Assembly (NCBI GenBank): GCA_012845835.1
Contig: JABAKD010000025.1
Coordinates: forward strand, 11,043,264-11,107,263
DNA: 64,000 nt
DNA from: Undaria pinnatifida
Taxonomy: Eukaryota; Sar; Phaeophyceae; Laminariales; Alariaceae
Reading direction: 5' to 3'
This document shows positions 34,783 to 47,571 of the stretch, piece after piece; the first letter of the stretch is position 1, and each line of letters starts with the position of its first letter. The position numbers and the translations under genes are program-made. A model generated the notes under the pieces. The model was not told the DNA's origin. It ran no database searches and saw nothing but the letters and a program-made list of their open reading frames with translations.

Positions 34783-35310
34783 GGGTGTGCGGTGTGCGTC
34801 TTGGTGTGTGTTGGTGTGTGTGTTGGTATGAATGTTGGTGTGTGCAGTTCGTACTCGTAGCGCCGTTTGATTTGAAGCGCGGCCGTTTGAATTTTGGGTT
34901 TTGTAAGGAAGAGGCGGTATTTCTGGGTGGCGAGTTTTTTTCCGCAGCCCAGGGCACAACGACGTGAACTATTTTTGTTATGTGTGTTGTGTGTTAGTGT
35001 GTGTTGGTGTGTGTTGGTGTGTGTTGGTGTGTGTTGGTGTGTGTTGGTGTGTGTTGGTGGGTGCTGGTGCGTGTTTGTTGGTGTGTGTAGTTCGTAGCGC
35101 CGTTTGATCTAAGCGCGGCCTTTTAATTTTTTGGTTTTGTAAGGACGAGGCGGTATTTTTGAGAGGGGAGTTTTTTTCCGCAGCCCAGAGCACAACGAAG
35201 TGAACTATTCTCGTTGTGTGTGTTGTGTGTGTTGCGTGTGTTGGGTGTGTTGTGTGTTTTGTGTGTGTTGTGTGTTTTGTGTGTGTTGTGTGTGTTGGGT
35301 GAGCAGTGTG
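34783..35310. repeat. Tandem duplication with (TGTGTTGG)n microsatellites
   Basis: Two ~150-bp blocks, 34846-34980 and 35088-35215, share AGTTCGTA, TAGCGCCGTTTGAT, GCGCGGCC, GGTTTTGTAAGGA and TTTTTTTCCGCAGCCCAG. They are separated and flanked by TGTGTTGG/TGTGTTGTG arrays. The TG arrays open long artificial frames on both strands. Confidence 0.8.
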
Positions 35311-35507
35311 CTTCCCAAATGCCCCACCAGCGCTGGGTTGGCAGGGCAAACGAACAGTGCTTGGATGCTACTAGCAGTGTCGGGGGTGGCCAACGCGCCC
35401 CCCCCCGAACCCCCCCCCCCGGGATGCCCTTCAGTGTGCGTTTGCAGGGGCCCAGCGGTGTGCGTTGGAAGGACCCTCACCAGTGTGTGGAAACCATATT
35501 ATAAAAA

Positions 35508-35780
35508 TTAAAATGCACTCCAGCTGTGAGATCGAATATTTTGTCGAAACTTATATTTGCAAGCTGTGTGTGATACTTCGATCGCGCGTATTACGGGTTG
35601 TGTGTCCTCATTAAGGATATAGGTCGGCGACTCTCCTTGCAACTACAGTGTTGTAGCTATCAGGGTCAACAGGGTGATGTTAGGCAGTCTGTGCGCGGAA
35701 ACTATAAAAACTGTTTCTGAGGGGGACAAAATCTGACAGCTGTGGAAGGAAATGAATCAGTTTATCAAGTGAATCCTGTG
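35508..35780 (+). repeat. Right ~265-bp direct repeat flanking the G-rich zone
   Basis: Partner of 32636-32905. It carries its own CAGCTGTGAG member (35515-35640) and ends near TTTATCAAGTGAATCCTGTG. Unrelated AT-rich sequence follows. Confidence 0.7.
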
Positions 35781-35789
35781 CCTATTTGT

Positions 35790-37800
35790 GATTGATTTTC
35801 AACAATCATAAACTATTAATAATGTACCAGGTAGACGATTTGTGGACTAGTGTCCAGTACGATAAAATAAAAAGTTTTCATTATTCACTTTTGATTTTTG
35901 TACTTGCATACTTGAAAATTGAAACAATCTAAAAATTTGAAACTACGAATGAATGCAGATAATACAGCAGTAATAGACTATGATGTGTGTAGTCATAGTC
36001 ATCGTCGAGCTACATCCTGACGAACAAAAGTAAAGGTCACTGCTTGGTCACTGCTGCAAGTTTAATATGTCACATCAATATTATCCTAGGATACGCGTAG
36101 AACAATACATTACTAGTTTACGCTAATCGAAGGCTAAAGAGCATAATATAATAAGATAGATGATCTTCGTGAGCCTTTGCTCCTTAACCCCTCTACAACT
36201 CAAAACCCGTTTTGGGGGACGAAATTACTTGAATTCAACATAAGGAGGGGTTCGGGGACTCTAAAGAAAGGGGTTGATTCATGGCATTTAGTCTAGACTA
36301 TACTCTCGTACGTATTTTCGGTAAAACATAGCTTGTTGCTGTACCATCATTGACTTAACTTCAAACGGTCCATAGTTCCACCTTTACTCATACGTAACTG
36401 ACAAGCAATTGTAACTTTGTAGTTGACAAAATCGCTTGTACTAGAAGAAGCAATATCTATTTACGTATCAATTTTCAACTTCTCTCTACAAGTACATCGC
36501 CCAGGAAAAAATGACCGGTATTACCGTATGCCTGCCCCCCCCGAAAAATGACAACTCCAGTAGAATTACCTCCTGGATTGGGACACGGTCAAGTATCGTC
36601 GGTATTTACTCCTCCAATGAGGTTGAGATACATACGAGATATATGACAGCCGTTCGGTTATTATGTCGTTGTACATACGAGTAGCGAGTAGGGAGCCAAA
36701 AGGGTCGGCGACGGAGTGGGCGACCGAAGCTGAAAAAAACTGAAGAAGAGCGGACAGAGAGGTGGGAAAAAGTTGTGATTCGATGTGTGCGTAGGCATTG
36801 TCCTTCCTCGGTCTTTTGCAGTCTCGTAGTTGGATTATGATTCGCCAACCGTTTTGCCGGTACATTGCCTGTTAGGTTGTGCGTAACGCGCTTCTCATTT
36901 CTCGGTGCATCATCGCGGTTTGTCGGCAATTGAAACGTCCGGCCGCATACGGCAGAATATAAAGGGGGCTTCATTTTTTTCCCGCTTATATAACGCCTCC
37001 GTCGTGTATCGCACTCCACAAGGCGATGATTTAATGGATCATGTGAGGGTACCTGAGATTTCTACAAGCCAGTCACCACGATCGAAAAAGGTCTTGCGGG
37101 CTGGAGCTGCAGTTTGTTGCGACTTCGAGGTGTTGGAGCTTAGCAGACGTTCGTGCTGAATGAAGTCGTTGATCTTCGAACAGAGGTCGCTGAAGGTTTG
37201 CACTCTTACGCTTGTGGTGAGGCCATAGCTTGCGCGAATAGCTTGCGCGTAGGTGTTGGGTACCGGAATAGGTACCGGAGGGTTTCTTTTCCCCATTCCG
37301 ACAGCCCCAATGCTCTGCGAGGCGGCCTCAAACTGACGGTTCGGACAATAATGGCATTGGTGGGCCAGCTGACGCGCTCTTGCTTAAGAAGTGGATGAGT
37401 GCAACCCCATTTGAAACAGATTGTTTCCGGTAGCGTCCGTGTCGCTAGCCTCTAGTAAAGATCAGATGCTATGTATAATACTGTGATAGTCGTACATAAA
37501 ATGTGTGTATGGCTCCAAATCCAAATCAGGAACTACGGTTTCTTGCCCCCCCGAATCTGCCGTTGGTAGAACTGTGGACGGCACGTCGTCGGAAGGGTCA
37601 GGCCGCAATGTCTTGGGATGTTATTGTTGAGTGCCTTTATTGATTATGCACGCATCACACGCCGATAAAGTGTCTGAACAATTCACCCCACACTCTGCGA
37701 TATTTTTAACATCGGCCATCTCCTGCCCAGTGCGATTTCCCAACGGCTTATGCCAGATGTTACCTAGGAAGGGTGTAAACACGGAAGTAACTTTTTAGGG
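35790..37800. other. AT-rich spacer, no gene recognised
   Basis: Low-complexity, AT-rich sequence on the left (35790-36540), then open frames on the minus strand at 36606-37019 and 37039-37296 and on the plus strand at 36905-37159. None shows a recognisable motif. Position and strand make it possible that the minus frames are decayed downstream parts of copia relic A. Confidence 0.4.
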
Positions 37801-37828
37801 GTCGAGGCATGAACAGCGACGACGGTTT

Positions 37829-39360
37829 TCAGTTTGAAGTTACTGCCAGAAAAAGTCGGAAAACCTGTGTCAGATGTTCAACTAGTTGCCTCAGCGGTGA
37901 GTTCGAGGTTATCCAGAGTAGAGCAGTAGCTGTCTTTACATCGGAGCGCAGTAAGTAGGTGCGCCCACGCGCAAATACCAATACTTCGCGACGATCATAT
38001 TGACCCCTATGGTAGCTGCTGTTCCCCCACGCAAATGAGAGCATGCCTAGCCCTGGCACCCATCGTGAAGGGAAGGTGCACGGAGTACTTAGAGTCTAGA
38101 TGGTCCAAAACTTGAACATTCAAAGCTCACTGACCAACGCCATAAAGGCGATGGTTTCCTCCTACGTTAAATTGGTTCAGGTGTACGTAGTGGTTCATTT
38201 TGAGTTCGACGCTAGGTAGAAGCTGATTGTCGATGAAGTGACTACAAGCTCCACTGTCCGCTATCGCGGTGAAGTCGACAGGCTGTGTGGCGATGCTAAT
38301 CGAAGGTGCGGCGATGAAAGAATAACCTATACCGACTGGAGGTAAAGATGGATGGGGAAGAGTCACGAAGGACGTAGATGTAGCTTCTGTAGTCACAGCC
38401 GAATTGGTAGCAGATGGAGCATGTGTCTCTGGGACGTACGCTCCCATTTGTGTTGTTGAGATTTGAGTTGTGGCGATGGTGGCGTGAGCGCTGCGGTTTA
38501 TATTATGCGGACCATTTTGTTGACCGGGACGAGGGCGACGGAGTTTGTTGTCGTCCCGGTCTTGAGGCCGACCGTCGCTATTGTCATGGCGATCTGTGTT
38601 ATGAAAGTCGTTTTGCAGTGTGAACAGGTCGCTAACACTGCTGAAGGTGTTGACGTGACTACCATGGCAAATCCACGCCCCTTCATAGCACATTCACGAC
38701 TCTTCGCATTCGCGACAAGGCCCTTTTGGCATTGCTCTATTCGCGAACACGTTAGGCATTGTCACCAAAGCTCCGTTGAGTGTGACGTCATCATTCGGTA
38801 CTGTATTGTATTTGGAGGTGTTCATCCGTGAGTCCTTCCAACGCTATGTCCAGTACTATGCTGTCATCGTTGAATACTTCTCCCATGTATACCAGTTCAT
38901 CCCTTATATAGTCTAGTATGTGTCATTTTTTTAAATGTCTGGGTCTTGCTCTTCCGACATGACCATTTTGGTTAGTTCCTCTTTAGGTATACATCTACGT
39001 TTGTGGGTGGAATTTTGATACTGTGTTACCATAACATCCCAAGCAGCCTTCCAATTTTGTAAGTTCACCTCATTTCGGTTCATATTGTGGGAGAACGCTG
39101 GCCGCAGCTTCCGAAGTGCTCAGAAACCGGAAGTCGAAGAGAATAGCGTCCTCATGGTGTCAGTTCTTGATGTCTTTCACGTTCAAGATGATGTCGTCCG
39201 TTGCCCAAAAAACTGGTGCTGCGGCTAGGAGTGTAGAATATCCTATATATGATGGTAGCAGATGTGCCGTATCCACGGGAGTGCTCCCTGCGCCCGGCTG
39301 CACATTTTCTCCTGTTTCAGCCGGGGGGTTCGCCCGAACGAGTGTCCGTTTTGTCAACGA
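37829..39360 (-). pseudogene. Copia-type gag-protease relic (element A)
   Basis: Order on the minus strand: gag-like reading pieces at about 39357-38760 (including DYIRDELVYMGEVFNDDSIV and ALEGL, typical of copia gag), a damaged zinc-knuckle region near 38740-38640, then an aspartic protease core with DFTAIADSGACSHF near 38270, then PGLG-type protease-integrase linker (MPGLGMLSF) at 38059-38030. Several stops and frameshifts break the gag part, and the longest intact frame is 38127-38693. No integrase, RT or LTR is found, so this is a truncated dead copy. It belongs to a different lineage from B and C (DSGACSHF versus DSGATFHV). Confidence 0.65.
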
Positions 39361-39889
39361 TCTGGCTGCGACTTACAGCTTGTAAAGGCCTTCTTCTCAA
39401 AGAGGGTGGATGACGACAAACTGGTTTGAGCTCGAGGCAACGACGCCCTTCCAGAATATCATCTTCCCCAGAATGACGCATGCTCATCACGAATTGAGCC
39501 GTGCGCTACCATACTTCGACTTGATCCCGTTAAATTTGGCCGATGGCAGCTCTAACGGGGATGGCTACCGCATCCGCTGCCGTCGCGGACTTTCCCATAG
39601 CAATGCGGATGCTGATGCTGATACTGTAGTCTGATTATTGAAGGTGTGAATCAAAGTTGCATATTGTCAACACCCGATGGCATCGGCCCCCCTGCTACAC
39701 GTGTACTCTGAACGAGCAGAACAACAGAACGTGTATGATGTAGGGCATCTTAAATCGCACTAAAACAGCCCACCTGCTATTAATAGGGGCTCACCGCCAG
39801 AGTATGGAGAAAAGGTAACTACCTACAAGCATTGCACCTGTACTAAAAAGTAATATGAATACTAGGAATTTTCAGAGCTTTCTTCGGTA

Positions 39890-40075
39890 CGCCTCCTTTA
39901 GGTTGGTATCATTTACCACGGTAACCAGCCACCACGGTAATGCACGGGAATTTTTGGATGATAATAGACCACGTTGGTATTCATTGGTACAGGAACCCGC
40001 CACCAGGATAATGCACGGTAATTATTGGATGGTAACGGACAACGTTGGTACTCCATGGTACAGGACCTGTTTTTT
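39890..40075. repeat. GGTAATGCACGG minisatellite (2-3 units)
   Basis: Units of about 70 bases containing CCAC(C/G)(A/G)(T)AATGCACGG, TTTTGGATG or ATTGGATGG, then ACGTTGGTA(T/C)TC and TGGTACAGGA. At least two units lie in tandem. Confidence 0.6.
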
Positions 40076-40799
40076 TTTTCCACAGCGCGTGAGATGCCCA
40101 CGTTAGTTACAACGTATGCCCAAACATCCGAACAACAACAAATATCATGCGTGGGCCCAATGTTTGCAAACCTCAAAAGCAAGCTTAGTCCTACATGGTC
40201 CAGGCAGACGGGCCCGGCGGACTCTCGAAGCCAGACGGAAGATGAAGACGAATCAAAACTTTCAACCAAGCTTCGCCAGCAATGTCAACCACGTCGATCA
40301 AAACCCAAACCGTGAAGACACCAAGATATCGCCCCCAAATGCGCCCCCCCCCCCCCCCCCTCTTTCTTCTATGGACACATAAAGCAAAATGAAAACTCAA
40401 AGCATGTCTCGACACCGACAACCAGATAAGAGCAATAATAAAATAATCTACCAATGGTTCATAGCTACAAAGGGTCAAGGTTTCAGGCGCGCCCGCTGCC
40501 GCCGCCTCCACTTTATCAACTTTGTTGTTGCAATGAGCTGCCGCTGCTTTGTTGGCTTTTTAATCTAAGAAACACGTCAGCTGTGAATTCATATTCTACA
40601 AGAAAGGAAAATACAAAATACGCAAAATGCTCCGGTAAAAAATAAAATAATACATACGTAGATGTGTGAAGAAAAATAACTTTGGTGAGAGAATCGAATG
40701 TGGGACGTGGTCTGACGTAACCTGACGCCTAACCCATCGGGATGGGGGGTCGCATCAAATATGAGGTGATCACAGTATCTCATTAACGGTACTGTACGG

Positions 40800-41060
40800 T
40801 AGTTGGTAACTGTACGTTCGCGCGGTATTTGGTTGGATGGTAACGAGAAACCCCAGAAATGCCGATATTTGCACGGTAATTGTTTGGATGGGAATGGGAC
40901 AACATGATGTTCTCGGTAAAGATTTGGATGGGAATGAGAGAACGTGATTTGCTTGGTAACGATTTGGATGGTATTGGTAATTCCGATTTATCACGGTAAC
41001 GTACCGTTTACCAATTACCATGGTTTTACCGCGGTAAATTTTACTGCGGTAAATATACCG
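40800..41060. repeat. GGTAA-ATTTGGATGG short tandem repeats
   Basis: At least four tandem, imperfect copies of a ~40-base module: CGGTAA..TTTGGATGG(G/T)AATG.GA.AAC. It is related in sequence to the repeat at 39890-40075, suggesting one family interrupted by about 0.7 kb. Confidence 0.6.
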
Positions 41061-43569
41061 AAGAAAGCCCTGGAAGTTTTGGGTCCATTATAACTTGGGC
41101 ATAATTAAGCAATAGCCAACAGGTACGGCACGATTCTCCGATACCATCGGCATATCACACTGGCGTGTTAAACTTATTCGATCCATGAGTAAATCCCCAA
41201 GAACTCTCCAATTCTCTAAAAGCAACAATATTCCGTTTCAATCACCCAATACCCCAGTAACCGGGCAAAAACTAAAAAACTATATTGAAGAAATCATCTC
41301 CAATTCATCAAAGAGTTGCGATGAAAACGGAACGCCTCCATCCGCAGAGGCTAGGTGAGAAAACGAGCATGCCGCCATGCCGACGATACGTGGACAACCT
41401 AGAACGCCAAAGGAAGTGATGCCGGACATCAACGCCCTTCCTGTTGGGAGTGGTCACAGGTTTCTCGCAAAATTGATCGTCCCCCGGTTATGTCCCTTCA
41501 CCGTGGTACACCCAACATCGTAGTCCGGGAAACATAAAACCCAGAAATACCGCATGGAAATCGGATCGCGAAAGCACGAGGCCATCACCACATACTCTGC
41601 CTCCGTAGACGAAAGCGGATTAGATTTCTGCGTCCTAGAGTAGAACGCTACGCAGGCACGAGCAAACATGGTAACACCAGAAGAGGCAGACCTTCGGTCA
41701 TTGGCGTCATGCGCATAGTCCGTGTACACGTACAACTCCAGCTGAACTTCATTACCCAGACCCCACTAAAAAATAAAATCGTAAGTAATCGTCGATGTTG
41801 ATGTACACCACGATGTGCAGCGCTGCCTGCCGATGCAACAACCTTGCCGCCGCAGAGTATCATGCCATCTCTCGAACCGCGTTAAGAATGCCCGGGCGGG
41901 TCTTGTTCGCCAGCCACATCAAATGCCCTACCAACGACCGAAAATACTAATCAACGTCTGTTCATCGTCGTCAAACAGCTCACGCGTTCGTCCAACCACC
42001 GGAGGGATGCTCTTACCGCGAGTGACACGAAACTTCGCTACGATACTTTCAGCGAAAACCTAGTGTAATATCGTCAACGTCCTCGCATGCCAGGCTCGAG
42101 AATGTCAGCAGACTGTGGACGACTGCAACTCCCCCAGGTTGTTGATAGTGTAACGCAGTGGTTTAGACACGTGTTAGTATAGAGGTGCACCACTTTTCTG
42201 CTGAGGTTCCTCAACTTGGGAGCTTAAGACCTATCGCAAAATTGATTTGGAGAAAACGCTTATTCCTGACCGGATGAGAAGCCTAACGGCCTAGATAGAC
42301 AACGAGATTAATGCCGAAACAAATTTACATATTCCGACGAATTTAGGTTAAGGGGCCCCGTCATTCAGAACCCATTTAAGACGAAAGTGCCGCCTCTATC
42401 GTAGCATGTGGCTTTATGCCCTAAAAACACTTGCCACGCCTACTCTTAAACCCCATCGCAAACATGTCATCAACATGCACTACTACTACTACTACAACTA
42501 CTATGATAGAAACGCCCGCCGCTTCTGCCAAACCCATAACGCACGCATCTTCTTCACACTGCTCAAACCTAACGCCCCTCATGCCGCGTACCGTGTGATG
42601 ATGCCATTGCCTCAACGGCGTTTTCAAACCATACTGGCGGCGGCACAACATAACCACGTTGCCGGACATCGACCCGCACCCCTTGGGTAGGCGCATCTAA
42701 AAATCTTCGCTTAGTTGTTAGCGGACAAACGCCTGCTTGGCATCAAAACGGCATCAATGCAACCCCAACACGCACGCGATGGCCGCCCGCAAACGGATAC
42801 TCGCAGCTGATGGGCATGGGGACTAAGTTTCGAAATAGCCAACGCCTGCATGCTGCTCAAACCCTGCGCTACCAGTCTGGCCTTTATCCGTACTACTCTT
42901 AAATATTTGTTTGCCTTCCGAAAATATACCCACTTAGCAGAGATTGGGTTGATGCCCTTTCGTTGCTACGTGCCACCACCTCTCTCGTCCACCACAACAT
43001 CGAGCGTCCCCGCGCAGTATAGACCGTTCTGATCAGTGTCTATAGGGTTGAACCACACATCTCCGTGCGTTCATCCTCGCATGCTTTGCGATACGAGTCG
43101 GGAGTTTCCAACCCACTCACAGGGCACGAAAGCAGTTTAGGGGCAAAAAAGTGCGGCGGAGACTGATCGGCAATGACCATGGCGATCTTCTCCGGCGTGA
43201 CTAGCATCGAAACGAAGCCATCCTGCGCGCTCATCCCCCCGCGTTTCCGCGACGTTAACGCGTCACCGCGGGGGCGATACCCGCGGTTGCTGCTGCCGCT
43301 GCTGCTGCTGCACAAGCACCTTCACAGAGGGTGGATGCGAGCGCGAGGATTCCGACGGTGCAACGGTTGCGGGCGGCCCACAGAGAAGATATAGATAGGG
43401 GCAATGACTGCGGCGGTGCAACAGTCGCTGACGTTGCCTCCTGCTGCTGCGGTACGGACGACGCAACAGGCAGGGGCGTGGGCGAAAACTCCGGCGCGTT
43501 ACACCAGTCGATGGCGTCGACGGCTGGTGCCACACCTCGAAGCCCCGCGGTGCTTTTGATTGATTTATT

Positions 43570-43825
43570 CTACGATACCCCCCCCCAAAAAAACAAGCCA
43601 TTTTCTTTAACGAACGTTTTATATCTGCTCAGCACGAGGAAGGGTGTATTGAAAAATATGATCTCCAAGTACATTGTTGCTTGCTAAGGACTATCGAACG
43701 ATGATGTCGGGATGGCAAGGGGGACCGTGGTTTGGGAGATGCGGCCGGAAGCTGAATTTAAACCGGCGATTTCGTTAAAGAAAAGTTGGGGGGTCTACTC
43801 TGGAACGACTCGATTGCTTGGCTGG
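43570..43825. repeat. Dispersed repeat insertion in element B (right of RT)
   Basis: Begins near CTACGATACCCCC and shares AACGAACGTTTTAT, GGACTATCGAACGATGATGTCGGGATGGCAAG, GCCGGAAGCTG and GGCGATTTCGTTAAAGAAA with the intron-10 repeat of the vHPO genes and with 45285-45535. It interrupts the pol reading frame between integrase and RT. Confidence 0.65.
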
Positions 43826-45284
43826 GTTACTGCCAGCCACCCCCCTAGCCGGCGACGTGGACCCGGCAAATGTGGTCCCTCCACCTATCGGCGCGCAGCG
43901 ATATCCCCACGTCTCATCGGGCAAGTAGCTCTCGATGCCTCATGGCGACAGCACGATCTTCTTGCACTCCGAGGTGTGGTCGTTGCCGCAGATAATATAA
44001 GAGCAGCGTTCCGCTTCGGCTCTGATGTTGCCGCCCGCTTAACCTTGTTGCGTCCCAGCATAATATATGGAAGTACGGGCCCCCTCTGAGGCCTCTCGTT
44101 GAACTTTTCAAAAGAGCACATTATGCCGGGATATTCATCCACCCGCGCCATGAGGTTGAGCGCACTGCACATCCTCGTCCATGCTTCGGGCCATGTGCTT
44201 TCATAGTTGAGCGCGTTGGCCCGAAACCCACGCCGTCGAACACTGTTTGGACCCCCAAGAACGCGGCTTGACCCCCCTCGGCAACTAGAGCTAGATTCCG
44301 CTCCACCCACCCGTGGCGCTTCGGACTGTCGACAGAGGTGAACTCGCGACGGATACTTTTGTCGACCGTCAGCCATTGGAACTCGGCGCTAGTGAATTCG
44401 GAGGCGTTGTCTGTACGAAGGCATTCCGGCCGCCCGTAGGCATTCACGGCGGCCAGGAATGTGCGGAACCGAGTGTGAAGGTGGCCGCGCTCCTGTCCGG
44501 CAGAACTGCCGGCCAGCCCATGTTGGTGGCGCGGTCGACAGGCATCAGGCAGTACTATGCGCCGCCTGTTGGCGTGGACATAGGTCCCACGAGGTCGGCG
44601 TACAGGCGCTGCATCCGTTTCTCAGCACGGCACGACGTGGACCTCGCGACGGCTTTGGGGACCCCCTTCTCGCCCGCGCACCCGCCGCAATATTCCAAAC
44701 GTCCCGTCATTTTGATGTCAATTTGACGCGCAGTTTCACGTAGAACGACATAGTGGGCGTGGCCAAGGGAACAGTGCACGTCGTTGACGTCTACCCATCT
44801 TCGCCTGCCAGCCTACACTGCTGCAGCAAATGCAGAGGGTTTCTCGCATCTTGCTACTGGAGTGGCCTCAAATTTTAGTTTCCGAATTTCACCACGGGGA
44901 AAAATACGCGTCCATCGAGCATGTGGGCCCCTTCGTGATCGAAGGGTAATGGCGTGCTCCTCTTGAATCACGTAGAATGAGCAAAGGTCGAAAGGTACCC
45001 CAGTCACAAAGGCCACGTTACTCAATGACATTTGCTACGTCCTCAGCACAACGCTTTACCACATCAACGCCACACGAAATCCCTACCTCCATATTTTTTC
45101 TGTTACCAATTATAAAATACCTCTCGTCGGGGGGTAGGGAATCTCTTTTTGTAAAAGAGAGCAAAGTCACCAGTGCAATGGGTTAAAGAAGCACCATCTC
45201 CAACCAGAATCTTGCTCCCAGGCCTTGTAGACCTCCCTAGACCCCCCCCCCAACAGAAAGAGCATGCCACTTGCGGTTGATTTT

Positions 45285-45535
45285 TTGATGCCCCCCCCCC
45301 CACGAAACAGCGATTTTCTATAGCGAACGTTTCATGGCAGCTCGACACCAGAAGGGATGCGAGATTACATCAATATCTTCGAGTAAATTCTTGTTTTCAA
45401 AGGGCTATCGAACGATAACGTCGGGGTGGCAAGCGGCGCCGTGTTTCAGAGCATACAATAGGGAGCTGGTTTCAAAGCCGGCGATTTCGTTGAAGAAACG
45501 TTGGGGGGACTACTGTAGAATGACTCTTGCCTGTC
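45285..45535. repeat. Dispersed repeat insertion in element B (gag/protease side)
   Basis: Third sequence variant of the same repeat: GATGCCCCCC, AACGTTTCATGGCAGCTCGACA, GGGCTATCGAACGATAACGTCGGGG, GGGAGCTGG, GGCGATTTCGTTGAAGAAACG. It sits upstream of the integrase zinc site. This copy is slightly closer to the vHPO intron copies at its start (CATGGC...CTCGACAC). Confidence 0.65.
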
Positions 45536-47571
45536 GACGTTTAATGCGCGACGAAAACAATGAGCCACTGGACGTACTGCTCGCTGCTGGCCAACGCTTA
45601 GCTGTCGATAGTCGAGGAAAGCGGTCCACCCTGGTAGGCTCCCTCAACGTCTGACTGTGGCCTCCCCGGCACTCCGCCCTTCTTTACTCCACCGCCCACA
45701 ACGCCCCCGCCCCAAAGTGGTTCGCCTCCACGCCCCCGCCCCATTGCTGCGCTCCTTTGTCCACATCACGCCGTCCAATTGCTGTGCGCTTCTCTCCACT
45801 AGTAAGCCTCCTTGCTGCTGATGCCACGAGACCGTTGTTGGCAAGCTTATGTAGTGCTCCTGAGGGACCGCAGGACCATGCGGGGTGGGCACGACATTTT
45901 TTGCATGCTTACGGGTGGATGATGCAGCACGTCTTTTTGCCTAGTGGTGTGGCAGGGGGCTCCACACGTACCGCATGCCCGCGCAAAAGCATTCGGTGCT
46001 CTGCAAATCCCGGGCTCATGCCCGGGGGCTCAACACCCGTCGCACTCATACACTTCCTCCATGGGCGCTCCTGGAAGCGGAAGCGACTCCGCCTTATACC
46101 ACCCACTCCCGGTGTTGCCAACCCAACAAGCGCCCCCTGGTCTCTGGTGATGCTGGCGTTGCTGTTGCGGATGATGTGGGCGCTGCTACGGGTAACTGTT
46201 GCCTCCATCCCCACGCTGCTGCTGTTCCCCACCAAGGCTATTCTGCCGCTGGTCCGAGGGGCCTCCATACTGCCGCTGCTGTTGCTGATGTGGCCCGGCG
46301 CCTCCATGCAGCTGCTGCGGCTGCCGAAATACCCCACCAACAGTGAGCGCGTGAGGATCAGGCAACGGTGTTGCAACCGTTGGTACGACCGCCGCTAACT
46401 TTCGATCGTCCATCTCCTTCGTCTTGCGCTTGGCGTCGGTGCAGACGATTTTCTCCATCTCCGATCGCGCGATACCGGGTTGAAGCAAACTAGTACGCTG
46501 CTCCACGTCATATTACTCGTACGGAAGATTACGGTGAGTATGCGAACAACCTCGCGGTCCGGCTTGTGCATACCCGATGCGGATAACACGTAGAGTTTCC
46601 CCTCGGCACGAGCGAACACTAACTTTGGGTCTTTATCCCCCTGCATTTCGATGTTCTCGAACTATGTCTCCAGATGTTCCCTTTCGGCACCACCCTGCGG
46701 CTGGTACTAGGCCATCACAGCCGTCAATGCTCCATCCAACGACCCAGCGGCACGCATTCGTTCCTTACAGGCTGTCCCTTCATGGCCTTCATCAGAAATT
46801 CCCATGCCTCATCGCACTTTCCAACCCTCTGCAGCCCGTGACGATGTACGGATCGGTTGCGCTTCTCCGTCCCTCCTATACCTCCGACTCTCCGAACGGG
46901 GTTGCTGGTGGGCTCCAGCGTCTCGTTCAAACAGTGCGCTTTCAAGAAAGTTTGAAATCTGTTTCAGCACAAACGCAGCTGGCCATGCCCACCAAACCAG
47001 GGCACTCGCACGCTGCTTTGCGACGACAGGAGGAGCCACGAGCGGATGTGGTTTGGGTAGCCATCTTCGGGCACAAGCTATCCAGCACTAGCCTACTGGG
47101 TGTGATGCCCGCACCTCTTACCGGTAACCTCATAAAACCCTGCCTCGGCGGCCGTCCTCACCGTTATCTTTGTTTTCAACGCCGTGTCTTGCTCGGCCAA
47201 CGTCGCATCTCGCTCAGCCAATTTCATCGATATATGCTCAAGCTGCTACCGAAGCAGATATTTCTCCTCCTCCATCGGAGCACCCCTTCAGCGAGCTCCG
47301 GGTCAGGAAATCAACGTCAATTGTGCTTGCATAACGCTCGCTGTAAAACGTAGCCTAGGTAACTACGTGGCGTGCCCTGGTTCCGTAGGTGAGGAGATAG
47401 CACAGGATATAATACGAGGAACCGCCCCGGGTTATCGCGGACTCTCGACCATACACCCACACAGAAGATGTTCAGTACCTGTTGCCAAAGGCTCCACACA
47501 CATAAACCACACAGGGGTAAGCCGTACCTGTCGTCACGCTCCACCCTCTCATATACACGGGCATCGCCTTG

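Larger units (their letters stand above)
41450..47350 (-). pseudogene. Decayed Ty1/copia gag-pol (element B)
   Basis: Pol order on the minus strand is gag, integrase, RT, RNase H, as in Ty1/copia. Gag pieces at 47130-46190 include SLLQPGIARSEMEKI and PDPHALTVGGV, followed by a Gln-rich run, paralleling element C. The HHCC zinc site (HCSLGH...CGGC) is at 44779-44690, and the integrase core with LRTDNASEF, SPKRHGWVER is at 44430-44290. RT pieces at 42690-42430 include AVHVDD-type VVHVDDMFAMG. The RNase H end has YTDYAHDANDRRSASSG and LSSTEAEYV at 41730-41580. Frameshifts, stops and two insertions of the 250-bp dispersed repeat disrupt it. Matching LTRs were not found; its 5' side abuts element C. 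Confidence 0.8.

Noticed and set aside
34894-35504. Cys/Val/Leu-rich and His/Thr-rich frames
   Set aside because: Artefacts of TG/CA microsatellites.
45757-47353. Long plus-strand frames of 213 and 258 codons
   Set aside because: Antisense to the decayed gag of element B; no domain on the plus strand.
41000-47571. LTRs for element B
   Set aside because: No direct repeat was found between 41000-41450 and 47350-47571 or 54159-55189; the ends are lost or too diverged.
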